Origin: Symbiodinium natans
Lineage: Eukaryota; Sar; Dinophyceae; Suessiales; Symbiodiniaceae
Direction of reading: 5' to 3'
Assembly (NCBI GenBank): GCA_905221605.1
Contig: CAJNDS010000258.1
Location: 276,001-340,000, forward strand
DNA: 64,000 bases
Below are positions 1 through 9,243 of this stretch, piece after piece; the stretch's first letter is position 1, and each line of letters starts with the position of its first letter. A program made the translations under genes and the position numbers. Below the pieces are notes generated by a model that was given only the letters and a program-made list of their open reading frames with translations, ran no database searches and was not told the DNA's origin.

Positions 1-1038
1 GATAGCAGGTGTACTGAGGGTCTTGACCTGCGAGCGCCCTGATTCCTTCTGCACCTGCACAGCCATGTTCGCCTGCTCCTGGGCCTCTCCGCGGCACTGA
101 CATTTTAGTCACGAGCGCTCGGCGAGTGTTCAGACAGCAAACTCATCTCCCTTGCATCCAATATCGCCCCACGCATTTCCAGTGGGCGCCTATATAAGCC
201 CCCCTCTGAGCGGGATCCCGGAACCCAAACCCCAAACCCTGACCAGTTGCAGAATTGGGGGCGGGGACGAATTTCAATCTTAGGGTTGGTTTACAAAACG
301 CGTCAAGGGATTACATCTCGGCGCGAGTGAACTGGGCCCTCCGGCTCTGAAAGCTTCCAGTAGGCATGCTTGAGAACCGTCCCCAGCAACATTCGGAGAC
401 CACCAAGGCAGGTGCAACCTTGGCCACTCTTCGCCTCTTCAATCTCCACTTCTCAAAAAAAAACCAGAGGCTGATTCGTATAGTGACTGAGGAGGAAGCC
501 AGAGGCTTGCTGCGACATGCTCAAAGAGGGCACAATAGGGCACGGTCGCCATAAAGCTGTCGGCAGGCTACCGGCCAAACACCTCGAGGCTCGGGCCACA
601 AGCAGAATGGGTCTTGCTCTGCCAAGTTCCTCCTAGGTCCCTGTTCGCATCATTTTGTGCTGCGCGCATCCTGACACCTGGACCGGGAGGTGAGAACACA
701 CTTCCACAAGATCGGTTCGGCCTCGAGACTAGAGTGTCGGATCGTGTCTGTCGGGTGCGCTGAAGCCCTGTCATGTCCCCTTTACACCCCTGTTTGCGAA
801 GGAGAATGGCAACATTTGGCCTAAATTGGCAAGCATAACAGCTTGACAGAGTAACTGGAAGATGTATTCACACCAGAAGCATAAGAACAAAAAGATTATC
901 TGATGTCCTACGTAGGAGTAGCACGATTACCATTATTACAATGCCGCGAGTCTTTTTGCTACGCGCGTCCTTTGGCAGATCCTGCTTCAGTCTTGCCTGC
1001 CATGGCAACCCTATGCAAGGTATTTTAACAAGGCACAA
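1..1038. other. Left flank, no supportable gene
   Basis: A short telomere-like run (CCCAAACCCCAAACCCTGA) lies at about 227-243. Small open frames on both strands show no recognisable domain or convincing splice pattern. This stretch would hold the 3' flank of the SAM-domain gene, whose stop codon is at 1039-1041 on the minus strand. Confidence 0.5.
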
Positions 1039-2235
1039 TCACAATCCAGCTGCGAAGAGCTTTTGAATTTCCGCCAAGATCACCTGCAGTCACAGACTTT
1101 AAAGTGCATCGTGCTGCATCATGCTCCAGCTGTAGCTTTAGTCTCAAAAAAAACACAGTTGCTCGGCCTTGCCTTCCGTGGTCCAAAAGCTGTGACCCCT
1201 AGCTCGTCGCGGAGCTCCTCACCAGTGAGCGTGCGCAGCGCGGTCCCATTAATCTGGTTCTCCCGAAAGAGGTCCACGTACCTGGAGCGCGAAGTACCCG
1301 AGACCCAGCTGGACCCGAAAAACATGCGGGAAGCCCTTTGAATTTAAGTCCCCCCCCCTTTGGCAGCGCCTGTCCCACTTTCCAGCACCATTGTCCAACG
1401 TCCACAGCCACGCCGCCACCTCCTCCGTGCTCCAATCAGCCGGAGGCTTCGTCTGGCTGGCGGGGCTTGGCGATTGGATCACGGAGACAGCCTCGAGTTC
1501 CGAAGCCACCGAGACCGCAGCCGTGCTGAGGCAATCGTCGTCCAACTTCGAGGGCGGCGCAGTCCAGGCTGCAGCAGCCTTTGCGGTGCGCTTGACGGGC
1601 AGGCTGGTTTCCGGCGCCCATGGCGCCGGCATCGTCCTCAGAACACTGAGGTCCCGAGCCGGCTTGGGCTCGGCTTCAAACATCACTCGAAAATCTTTCA
1701 CGTCCTTTGTGAGCTTCTGGAACTCCTCCATGCTGAGGTCTGCCCTTTGCCCCATCAGTTGTCTACGGATCACTATGACCGAGCCGAAGATGAACTTCAC
1801 TCTGTCACGGCGCTGCTGGTCTGACACCAGCTGGCAAGCAACGCGATTAGGCTGAGTCCTCAGGTAGTCTCGTGCATCTTTCTCTAGAGATAGGTGGAGG
1901 CTCAGCACGATGAGCTGATCCGCAAGATCGGGCCTGAAGACGAAGACACACTTGTAACCAGGACACTCCGCAACCGGCCGATCAACTTTCGAGTCGGGAA
2001 AGAAGAGCTTCGTGGGTAGTTGGCCAAGCCTCGGTGCGAGTTGGGCACTGTAATGTAAACAGAATTTGGCATTACGAAGGCCACACCTCACAGCATGTAA
2101 GGGTGTGTCATGAGCCTGGGCACCGGACGCATGAGCGTCAAACAACTTCTCATGGAGAGCATCCCCTGAATACGTGAAGGTCACTGGCTGCAAGCGACCC
2201 TCAGGGGTGAGCCGAAGACTAGAGAAGCTCACCAT
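1039..2235 (-). CDS. SAM-domain protein, three exons
   Basis: The model joins exons 1379-2235, 1173-1281 and 1039-1083 (336 codons plus TGA). The last about 75 residues form a sterile alpha motif: WSTEEVAAWLWTLDNGAGK in exon 1, then YVDLFRENQINGTALRTLT and ELGVTAFGPRK in exon 2, then VILAEIQKLFAAGL and stop in exon 3. The domain becomes complete only when the introns are removed, and the phases match exactly. Intron 1 (97 bp) is GT-AG; intron 2 (89 bp) is GC-AG with junction AAG|GC. SAM domains usually mediate protein-protein or protein-RNA contacts. The N-terminal 260 residues are not recognised. They include a Pro/Ala-rich linker just before the SAM domain. The ATG at 2235 is the first Met of the open frame; an upstream exon cannot be excluded. 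Confidence 0.72.
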
Positions 2236-2518
2236 GGCTGGAAGGGGCGGGAGGGATCTTGCAAATGCGTTTTGGCAGCTACAGCTACACTTACTACACT
2301 TGCCTCACTGTTCCGAGCCCGGCGCGCGCGGGTGCGCAGTGGACATATTCGCTAGCAGCTGACACAGCTTCTCCACAGCACGACCCTCAAGCACGGCCTG
2401 CAGCCTCGTCCATGCAACTGCAGGAAACTGCCGCGAGCATCCCACAACGCATCACAACACCTATGCATAAACTTGGGTGTGGCTTTTTCCTGTACAGAGG
2501 CCCTCCGGTGCGCTGGGA

Positions 2519-2539
2519 GCCAGGCCCTAGGGACCTGGC
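2519..2539 (-). promoter_or_regulatory. Conserved 3'-UTR inverted repeat
   Basis: Arms GCCAGG and CCTGGC enclose the palindromic core CCCTAGGG. Its near edge lies 33 nt beyond the last base of the TGA in copy 1, and equally in copy 2 (4221-4241), copy 14 (54960-54980) and the isolated exon of copy 16 (58430-58450). It is 35 nt away in copies 12 and 13. The 54-58 kb copies carry one arm mismatch. Conservation at fixed distance from the stop, next to diverged introns, suggests a transcript-level role such as 3'-end formation or stability. This is inference. Confidence 0.5.
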
Positions 2540-2571
2540 GAAGCACCTTGAAACGCGTGGGGCAAAACTGC

Positions 2572-3973
2572 TCACTTCATCGCCTTCATCGCCTGGGGCG
2601 CGAGGGGTTCTACTGATGTGGAGTTTTTTCAGGACATGTTGGAGATGACCTGCTGCCTCGAAGCTTAAACGGGCACTTCGACATGAGCAGAGCAGCTGCA
2701 ACGGGTCGAGAGATGCGGTGACATTTTGAAGGTGGCAGTGAACGACCACAGAAACAAATGAGAGTTTGTGCACCGTCTAACTTGCAGAAACCACTTGCCT
2801 TCATGGCCTTCATGGCTTTCATCGCCTGCAATCGGAGTCTGTTCGGAGAGCGGAGCAAACTTCAACATCAACACAGCACGCAAACACATGCAGGTATCTT
2901 GCTGCGGCGGGGGGGGTTGCTTCAAGACTGCTTCGAGATTTAAGGTCTTTCATCCTGGGATAGCTGCGGTTCTCGGCGACTACGCAGAAGGGACCCCACA
3001 CATCTGCACAACGTGGCACTTAAAGGCCTTCATTGCTTTCATGGCCTTCATCGCTTTCATCGCCTGCTGCAGTCAAGTTCCCCAGGCGATGGCCCCAAGC
3101 AAGCCAGCAATGCACGAACCAATGCAGGACCCAGCAAGGATGTGCCACCAGGCATGGAAGGAGACAACATCTGAGACGCTTCCGCGTGACTCTTTGCAAC
3201 AACCCGGCAAGCAGTCCGTTCAGCATGGATGTTCCGTGCCCTGTGGGCCTTCATTGCCTTCATGCTCTTCATCGCGGGAGCTTCCTCGTCATCCGCCTTC
3301 TTCTTCATGGCCTCTAGCCACTGTAGCCAAGGCTTCGACAGATCATTTAAAAGATTTTTCTTTTTTATCACGAAACTGTGTAGCCAAACTTGCTATGCGC
3401 CCACCTCGAAAGCTCGAAAACCTCCTTCAACCCCATGCCCTCCTGATGCAAGCCAAACTTGATGACGGAAACGAAACAGGGTCGCGTGCCTTCATGGCTT
3501 TCATCGCCTTCATGGCCTGTCAGCAAGTCGAGTTTGAAGCATGGCCGGCCACGGCAGAGGCTTCCATTATATGCGACGGTTTTCCGCGCTTGAAGGCGGC
3601 AGCCAAAGTATGATGGTGTGAGGATGTGTGAGGCCTCTCTCAGTACTTGCGAAACCATGTCACTAAGATCATCACACGAGCTTCACGCAATGGCGCTGGG
3701 AGAAAGCCGCTGGTGTTTTCGGGGTTTGGGGCTTTTAAAGTACATGCCCCCCCGCATTTCCGGCCTTCATGGCTTTCATAGCCTTCATGGCCTGCAAGCA
3801 ACAACTTACGATGCCTCGGGGCCTAACAAAACTCATACCGCTGGCAGTAGGCGCTTTCGGGATTCAGGGTGCTGTAGACTGTAGACGAAGCCTGCCACTT
3901 GCACAGAAACAATGGCGGAGCGAAACAGTAGGCCGGTTGCCTTCATCGCCTTCATCGCCTTCATGGGAGCCAT
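2572..3973 (-). CDS. (AMK)n basic protein gene, copy 1
   Basis: Reference copy. Exons in transcript order: 3941-3973 (MAPMKAMKAMK), 3765-3791, 3490-3516, 3249-3311, 3028-3063, 2799-2825 and 2572-2592 (AMKAMK then TGA). All are phase 0 and total 234 nt, 77 residues. The product is almost only Ala-Met-Lys triplets, broken once in exon 4 by an acidic linker KKKADDEEAPAMKS. It would have about 24 Lys against 4 acidic residues. Every intron (149-248 bp) starts GC and ends AG; acceptors include TTGCTTGCAG, CTGACAG and GATTGCAG. The start lies in CGCCATGG. Similar MKA-rich tails are, from memory, found on dinoflagellate basic nuclear proteins, so nucleic-acid binding is a guess. Extra exons without AMK codons cannot be ruled out. 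No compartment signal is visible. Confidence 0.7.
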
Positions 3974-4037
3974 GGCGAGTGCAGGAAGCGTTCGGAAGCA
4001 CAAGGGAGGCGTGAGAGAACTCGAAGGGCTGCGTACA
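3974..4037 (-). promoter_or_regulatory. Conserved 5'-UTR block of the (AMK)n genes
   Basis: About 60 bases immediately upstream of the ATG are shared, with substitutions and small indels, between the main array and the 54-58 kb copies (56241-56303, 57980-58042). Beyond it, similarity fades. No spliced-leader acceptor could be fixed with confidence, although pyrimidine-rich tracts followed by AG lie about 120-150 bp upstream of the ATG. Confidence 0.4.
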
Positions 4038-4273
4038 CACGCTCCATTGCACGCACACACACACACACAATCTCTCCACAGCACGACCCTCAAGCACGGC
4101 CTGCAGCCTCATCCATGCAACTGCAAGAAACTGCCGCGAGCATCCCACAACGCATCACAACACCTATGCGTAAACTTGGGTGTGGCTTTTCCTGTACAGA
4201 GGCCCTCCGGTGCGCTGGGAGCCAGGCCCTAGGGACCTGGCGAAACACCTTGAAACGCGTGGGCCAAAACTGC

Positions 4274-5659
4274 TCACTTCATCGCCTTCATCGCCTGGGG
4301 CGCGAGGGGTTCTACTGATGTGGGCTTTCTTCAGGACATGTTGGAGATGACCTTTTGCCTCGAAGCTTACACAAGAATTCAACATGAGCAGAGCAGCTGC
4401 AACGGTTCAAGATGCGGTGACATTTTAAAGGTGGCAGTGAACGGCCACAGAAACAAATGAGAGTTTGTGCATCGTCTAACTTGCAGAAACCACTTGCCTT
4501 CATGGCCTTCATGGCTTTCATCGCCTGCAATCGGAGTCTGTTTGGAGAGCAGAGCCAACTTCAACTTCAACAGAGCACGCAAACACATGCTTCAAGACTG
4601 CTTCGAGGTTTAAGGTCTTTCATCTTGGGATAGCTGCGGTTCTCGGCGACTACGTAGAAGGGACCACACACATCTGCACAACGTGGCACTTACAGGCCTT
4701 CATTGCTTTCATGGCCTTCATCGCTTTCATCGCCTGCTGCAGTCAAGTTCCCCAGGTGATGGCCCCAAGCAAGCCAGCTATGCACGAATCAATGCAGGAC
4801 CCACCAAGGATGTGCCACCAGGCAGGGAAGGACACAACATCTGCAACGCTTCCGCGTGACTCTTTGCAACAACCCGGCAAGCAGTCCGTTCAGCATGGAT
4901 GATCCGTGCCCTGTGGGCCTTCATTGCCTTCATGCTCTTCATCGCGGGGGCTTCCTCGTCATCCGCCTTCTTCTTCATGGCCTCTAGCCAAGGCTTCGAC
5001 AGATCGTAGATCTCAAAGATCGCTCTCTCACCACGAAACTGTGTAGCCAAACTTGCTATGCGGCTACCTCGAAAGCATGAAAACCTCCTTCAACACTATG
5101 CCCTCCTGATGCGAGCCAAACTTGATGACGGAAATAAAACAGGGTCGCGTGCCTTCATGGCTTTCATCGCCTTCATGGCCTGTCAGCAAGTCGAGGGGCA
5201 CGTTTGAAGCGTGGCCGGCCACCGCAGAGGCTGCTGCTACATGCGACGGTTTCCGCGCTTGAAGGCGGCAGCCAAAGTATGATGGTGTGAGGATGTGTGA
5301 GGCCTCTCTCAGTACTTGCGAAACCGTGTCACTAAGATCATCACACGAGCTTCACGCAATGGCGCTGGGAGAAAGCCGCTGGTGTTTTCGGGGTTTGGGG
5401 CTTTTGAAGTGGCACCCTTGTACAAAGTACATGGCCCCCACAACTCCGGCCTTCATGGCTTTCATAGCCTTCATGGCCTGCAAGCAACAACTTACGATGC
5501 CTCGGGGCCTAACAAAACTCATACCGCTGGCAGTAGGCGCTTTCGGGATTCAGGGTGCTGTAGACTGTAGACGAAGCCTGCCACTTGCACAGAAACAATG
5601 GCGGAGCAAAACAGTAGGCCGGTTGCCTTCATCGCCTTCATCGCCTTCATGGGAGCCAT
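4274..5659 (-). CDS. (AMK)n basic protein gene, copy 2
   Basis: Exons 5627-5659, 5451-5477, 5153-5179, 4919-4981, 4698-4733, 4498-4524 and 4274-4294. Reading frame, exon lengths and GC-AG junctions equal copy 1, giving 77 residues. The upstream spacer to copy 3 is intact and holds a (CA)n tract at about 5847-5861. Confidence 0.7.
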
Positions 5660-6294
5660 GGCGAGTGCAGGAAGCGTTCGGAAGCACAAGGGAGGCGTGA
5701 GAGAACTCGAAGGGCTGCGGCAGCCGACTCTGTGATGCTTTGGCACTTCAAGCGAACTAACTGTCCTGCCGCCTCGGGGAGAAGAATTCCCACAAAGCCC
5801 CAGAAAGAAAGAAACAAACCTTAAAATACACACGCTCCATTGCACGCACACACACACACAATCTCTCCACAGCACGACCCTCAAGCACGGCCTGCAGCCT
5901 CATCCATGCAACTGCAAGAAACTGCCGCGAGCATCCCACAATGCATCACAACACCTATGCATAAACTTGGGTGTGGCTTTTTCCTGTACAGAGGCCCTCC
6001 GGTGCGCTGGGAGCCAGGCCCTAGGGACCTGGCGAAACACCTTGAAACGCGTGGGGCAAAACTGCTCACTTCATCGCCTTCATCGCCTGGGGCGCGAGGG
6101 GTTCTACTGATGTGGAGTTTTTTCAGGACATGTTGGAGATGACCTGCTGCCTCGAAGCTTAAACGGGCACTTCGACATGAGCAGAGCAGCTGCAACGGGT
6201 CGAGAGATGCGGTGACTTTTGAAGGTGGCAGTGAACGACCACAGAAACAAATGAGAGTTTGTGCACCGTCTAACTTGCAGAAACCACTTGCCTT

Positions 6295-6316
6295 CATGGC
6301 CTTCATGGCTTTCATC
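6295..6316. repeat. LINE target-site duplication, left copy
   Basis: A 22-bp stretch starting CATGGCCTTC and ending GGCTTTCATC is identical to 14436-14457. The two copies flank the LINE precisely, and the uninterrupted version exists in every other array unit as the sixth exon of the (AMK)n gene. Confidence 0.92.
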
Positions 6317-6543
6317 TTGGTCCACTTGGCGGCGTCGTAGGCACCGCGGGATCACTGACAGGTATAGGCTACTGAGAGCTCCACACCCTATCAGAAAACC
6401 CCCCCCCCCAACCGAAAACAAAACCCCAACCAAACCAAAACGGCAAGACCGAAGCGTGTGTCCAGTCCTGGTGTTGCAGTCCCGCACGGGGGTCCGAGGG
6501 GCTGCAAGCTGCTTGCAGAAACTAATTATGAAAATGCTGGCAA

Positions 6544-9243
6544 TCAGTTGTCGAGGTGGCTGCCCTGAGCAGTGGCAGCACGGTGAATGTCAACCATACA
6601 CGCGCAGATTGCAGGCCAGTTGTCGCGAAGGCAGACAGAAAGGCCATGGGTCGGAATCCCACAAATTGCAGAGACATTGCCCAAGCGGGCGAGCTCAGCA
6701 CAAATCACCTGATGACGCGCACCTAACTTTTCAGCTCGCAGAGGAGACCACTGCGGACACAGCCAGTACCTGTGACACTCGTCCTCACACGGGGCGCAGC
6801 AAGAACACGCCGAGGATGTGCGTCCTCTGGTGGCACGATGAACGCGGGCCGCAGTCATGGCACCCCCCTGCATGAGAAACCGCAAGGACGGGTGGTCAGC
6901 TTTAGGCACGCGTGCCCAACAGGAAGTGAGAAGATCGCGATCAACATTGTCAAGCCCTTTCATGTCCCGACGTCGCTTGGACGCCGCCTGAAACGCCACC
7001 CCTCGCATGGCGTCGCGCAGCAAATGCAACACCGGGGCACGCAATGCATGGATAGCAGAAGCGTGTTCAGTGGCCAAATTGGCAAGAATACGCGGCAAGG
7101 AAGCAGCGCAGCCAGCTGCAAGCAGATGGGCCCTAGCTGCAGCACGCCGGGTCTCAAGCAGCGGGACAGACATGCGATGTCGCACCCCGTGGTGGTCGAG
7201 CAGAACGTCCCATTCAACCCACCGCCAACCATACACACCAAGCGCAGCCTGAAACCTGGAAAAGAAAGAGTTTGGCTGAGAGGCACGCGCGGCGCACAAG
7301 CTAAAATGCTGACGCACAGCGGTGCGAAACTCAGTATTGGTATTTAGCAGCCGAAAAAGAACTGCAACCTGCTCGTGGAGCAAACCCTCCTGAAGGGAGC
7401 ATCTGTGCACCGGGCTGAGCAGAGCAAGAGCGACCTCGACACACCTGCGAGTGTTCTCCTTGCTCTGGCAGCCAGACAAAATATTGACAAGTGTGCGTCG
7501 ATCCCGTGCCTCGCTCCCGACCCCAACAGGACACCAAGCCATGGCAGAGTATGTAAGGGCCGGGAGAAGTGCAGCAAGGTCAGCTGACCGCAACTCCCAG
7601 CCCACCGAAAGTTGTCCAAACCTGCGAGCTACGCGAAAGAATTCCTCCCGAAGCTGGGCCCATCGAGCCGGGCATCCAGTAGGGAGAACTGAAGAACCAG
7701 ATCCGCTAGGATCAACGCCCAGAACGAAGTGCCCGCCCAGAGTCTCCAAGAGGTGGGTTCTCTCAAGCCGCGTACGCTGGACACAAAAGGGCGGCACATT
7801 TGGCTCAGCTGCTGTGCTGGCCCACTTGCACTTGGCAATGCTGAGCTCAACCCCATGCTCCTGCAGCCAGCCAGTGAAGAAGGTGTGCGCGTCGTGAAGC
7901 GCCGTGGCGTCGGAGGAAGCCAGCAGCACGTCGTCAGCATATTGCGACACCGAAACCCCGGGCCAACGCTGCCTAATGAGCTCGACAGGGGGAATGAGGA
8001 AGGCAGCCAAGCAAGCAGGCGCAGTCGGATCACCCTGAAAGAGGCCATTGCGGGGCGCAAAACTGGCCCATTGGAATCGACCCTGCAGCTTCCAGATCCG
8101 CCGTAAACTTCGCCAACTCGCAGAGAGAGCAGCAACAGTCGCCTCCCCTACACCACATCGCAAAAGACTCGACTCAACAGCCGCCCATGGGAGCGAATCA
8201 AAGCATTTACGCACATCATAGGTGACGAAGTGCAGGTCTCGGCCTGACAGCTTGGCGTTCTGACACTGAAGAAGCGTGTGAGACATAGCACATTGAGCAG
8301 ACTCAGCAGCACGAAACCCATGCGCACTTGGGGACAGCGAGAGTTCCAGGACAGCATGGAGCCGCTTAGCCAGGACAGAGCCCCAAGCACGAAACACGAC
8401 CGAAGCAACAGAGATGGGGCGGAGCTCCCCAGGTTCGCGCAAAAAGTCAACATGGTCGCGCTTAGGGATTAAAGAGGTCACAACAGTGACCAAGGATTGG
8501 TGCCAGACAGCGTTGGCAGTCATGCCGCGAAGGACAGCAGCAAGTGAATCCCAAAGCGGAAGTGGCAAAGCCAATAGTTCAGCGCGCCTCCATCCATCAG
8601 CACCGCACGCAGAGCGAGAGGGAATATGCTTTGCGGCACCCAGCAGCTCAGCACCTGTGATGGACAAGAGATCCAACTTTGAAATGGCCTGCAAGCCCGC
8701 AGCAGGAACGCCAGGGGAGGCACCAACGACACTGGCACGAGACTCAGCTGGGCCAGTCGCCCGGCAAAGAACAGGCTTCCAAATTTTTTCCAGGGCATCA
8801 AAACAAGCAGGTGTGTCAAATACATTTTGCCAACGCGCATGCTTGGCCTTAGCCCAGCGGAAACGTGCAGCCTGAGAGGTCATCATGGAAGCGCGCCACT
8901 GCGACAACGCAGAGTGGCGCTCCCGACTATGACGGCGATTGATTTCAGCACGGAGCCAATCCAGCACAGACCGGACCTGTTCGAGAGAAGGGAGCGCAGT
9001 AGGAAGTGACGCCAAAGAGTCATCAACCAAGATCACCCGCCGTCTTGCATTGGCCCAAATGCTGTGTTGCGTGCCTTGACGCGCACAGGTGTCCCAACGG
9101 CAACAAAGCTCAGCGAGACCAGAACGTGCTCTCTCAAGCCGCCTGGAGTTAGCATCACCCCGCAAAGCACACCCCGCCAAACGTGCCGGGACACAAACCT
9201 GAAGATCAGGATCCTGGGCCCTCGATGACTGTCGGTGATCCGC
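6544..9243 (-). CDS. LINE reverse transcriptase frame
   Basis: The frame is open from just after a TAA at 9244-9246 down to the stop at 6544. Numbering residues from 9180, the fingers and palm of an RVT_1-type polymerase are visible: SLIPK and GELRPIS near 237-257, motif A VTYDVRKCFDSLPW near 319-332 (Asp322), NGLFQGDPTAP near 378-388, and YADD at 414-417 supplying the catalytic Asp pair. A thumb region follows. Near residue 792 a CSCCAPCEDECHRYWLCPQW cluster resembles the Cys/His motif found at the C-terminus of many LINE ORF2 proteins. The frame overlaps the upstream frame by 211 nt and lies in -1 relative to it, so expression needs a frameshift, reinitiation, or an intact parental copy. 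Confidence 0.92.
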   Translation of the reverse strand, partial: ADHRQSSRAQDPDLQVCVPARLAGCALRGDANSRRLERARSGLAELCCRWDTCARQGTQHSIWANARRRVILVDDSLASLPTALPSLEQVRSVLDWLRAEINRRHSRERHSALSQWRASMMTSQAARFRWAKAKHARWQNVFDTPACFDALEKIWKPVLCRATGPAESRASVVGASPGVPAAGLQAISKLDLLSITGAELLGAAKHIPSRSACGADGWRRAELLALPLPLWDSLAAVLRGMTANAVWHQSLVTVVTSLIPKRDHVDFLREPGELRPISVASVVFRAWGSVLAKRLHAVLELSLSPSAHGFRAAESAQCAMSHTLLQCQNAKLSGRDLHFVTYDVRKCFDSLPWAAVESSLLRCGVGEATVAALSASWRSLRRIWKLQGRFQWASFAPRNGLFQGDPTAPACLAAFLIPPVELIRQRWPGVSVSQYADDVLLASSDATALHDAHTFFTGWLQEHGVELSIAKCKWASTAAEPNVPPFCVQRTRLERTHLLETLGGHFVLGVDPSGSGSSVLPTGCPARWAQLREEFFRVARRFGQLSVGWELRSADLAALLPALTYSAMAWCPVGVGSEARDRRTLVNILSGCQSKENTRRCVEVALALLSPVHRCSLQEGLLHEQVAVLFRLLNTNTEFRTAVRQHFSLCAARASQPNSFFSRFQAALGVYGWRWVEWDVLLDHHGVRHRMSVPLLETRRAAARAHLLAAGCAASLPRILANLATEHASAIHALRAPVLHLLRDAMRGVAFQAASKRRRDMKGLDNVDRDLLTSCWARVPKADHPSLRFLMQGGAMTAARVHRATRGRTSSACSCCAPCEDECHRYWLCPQWSPLRAEKLGARHQVICAELARLGNVSAICGIPTHGLSVCLRDNWPAICACMVDIHRAATAQGSHLDN

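Noticed and set aside
9033-9243. A programmed -1 slippery site joining the two LINE frames
   Set aside because: No X XXY YYZ heptamer in the correct phase was found by eye; the frame change is reported but not called programmed.
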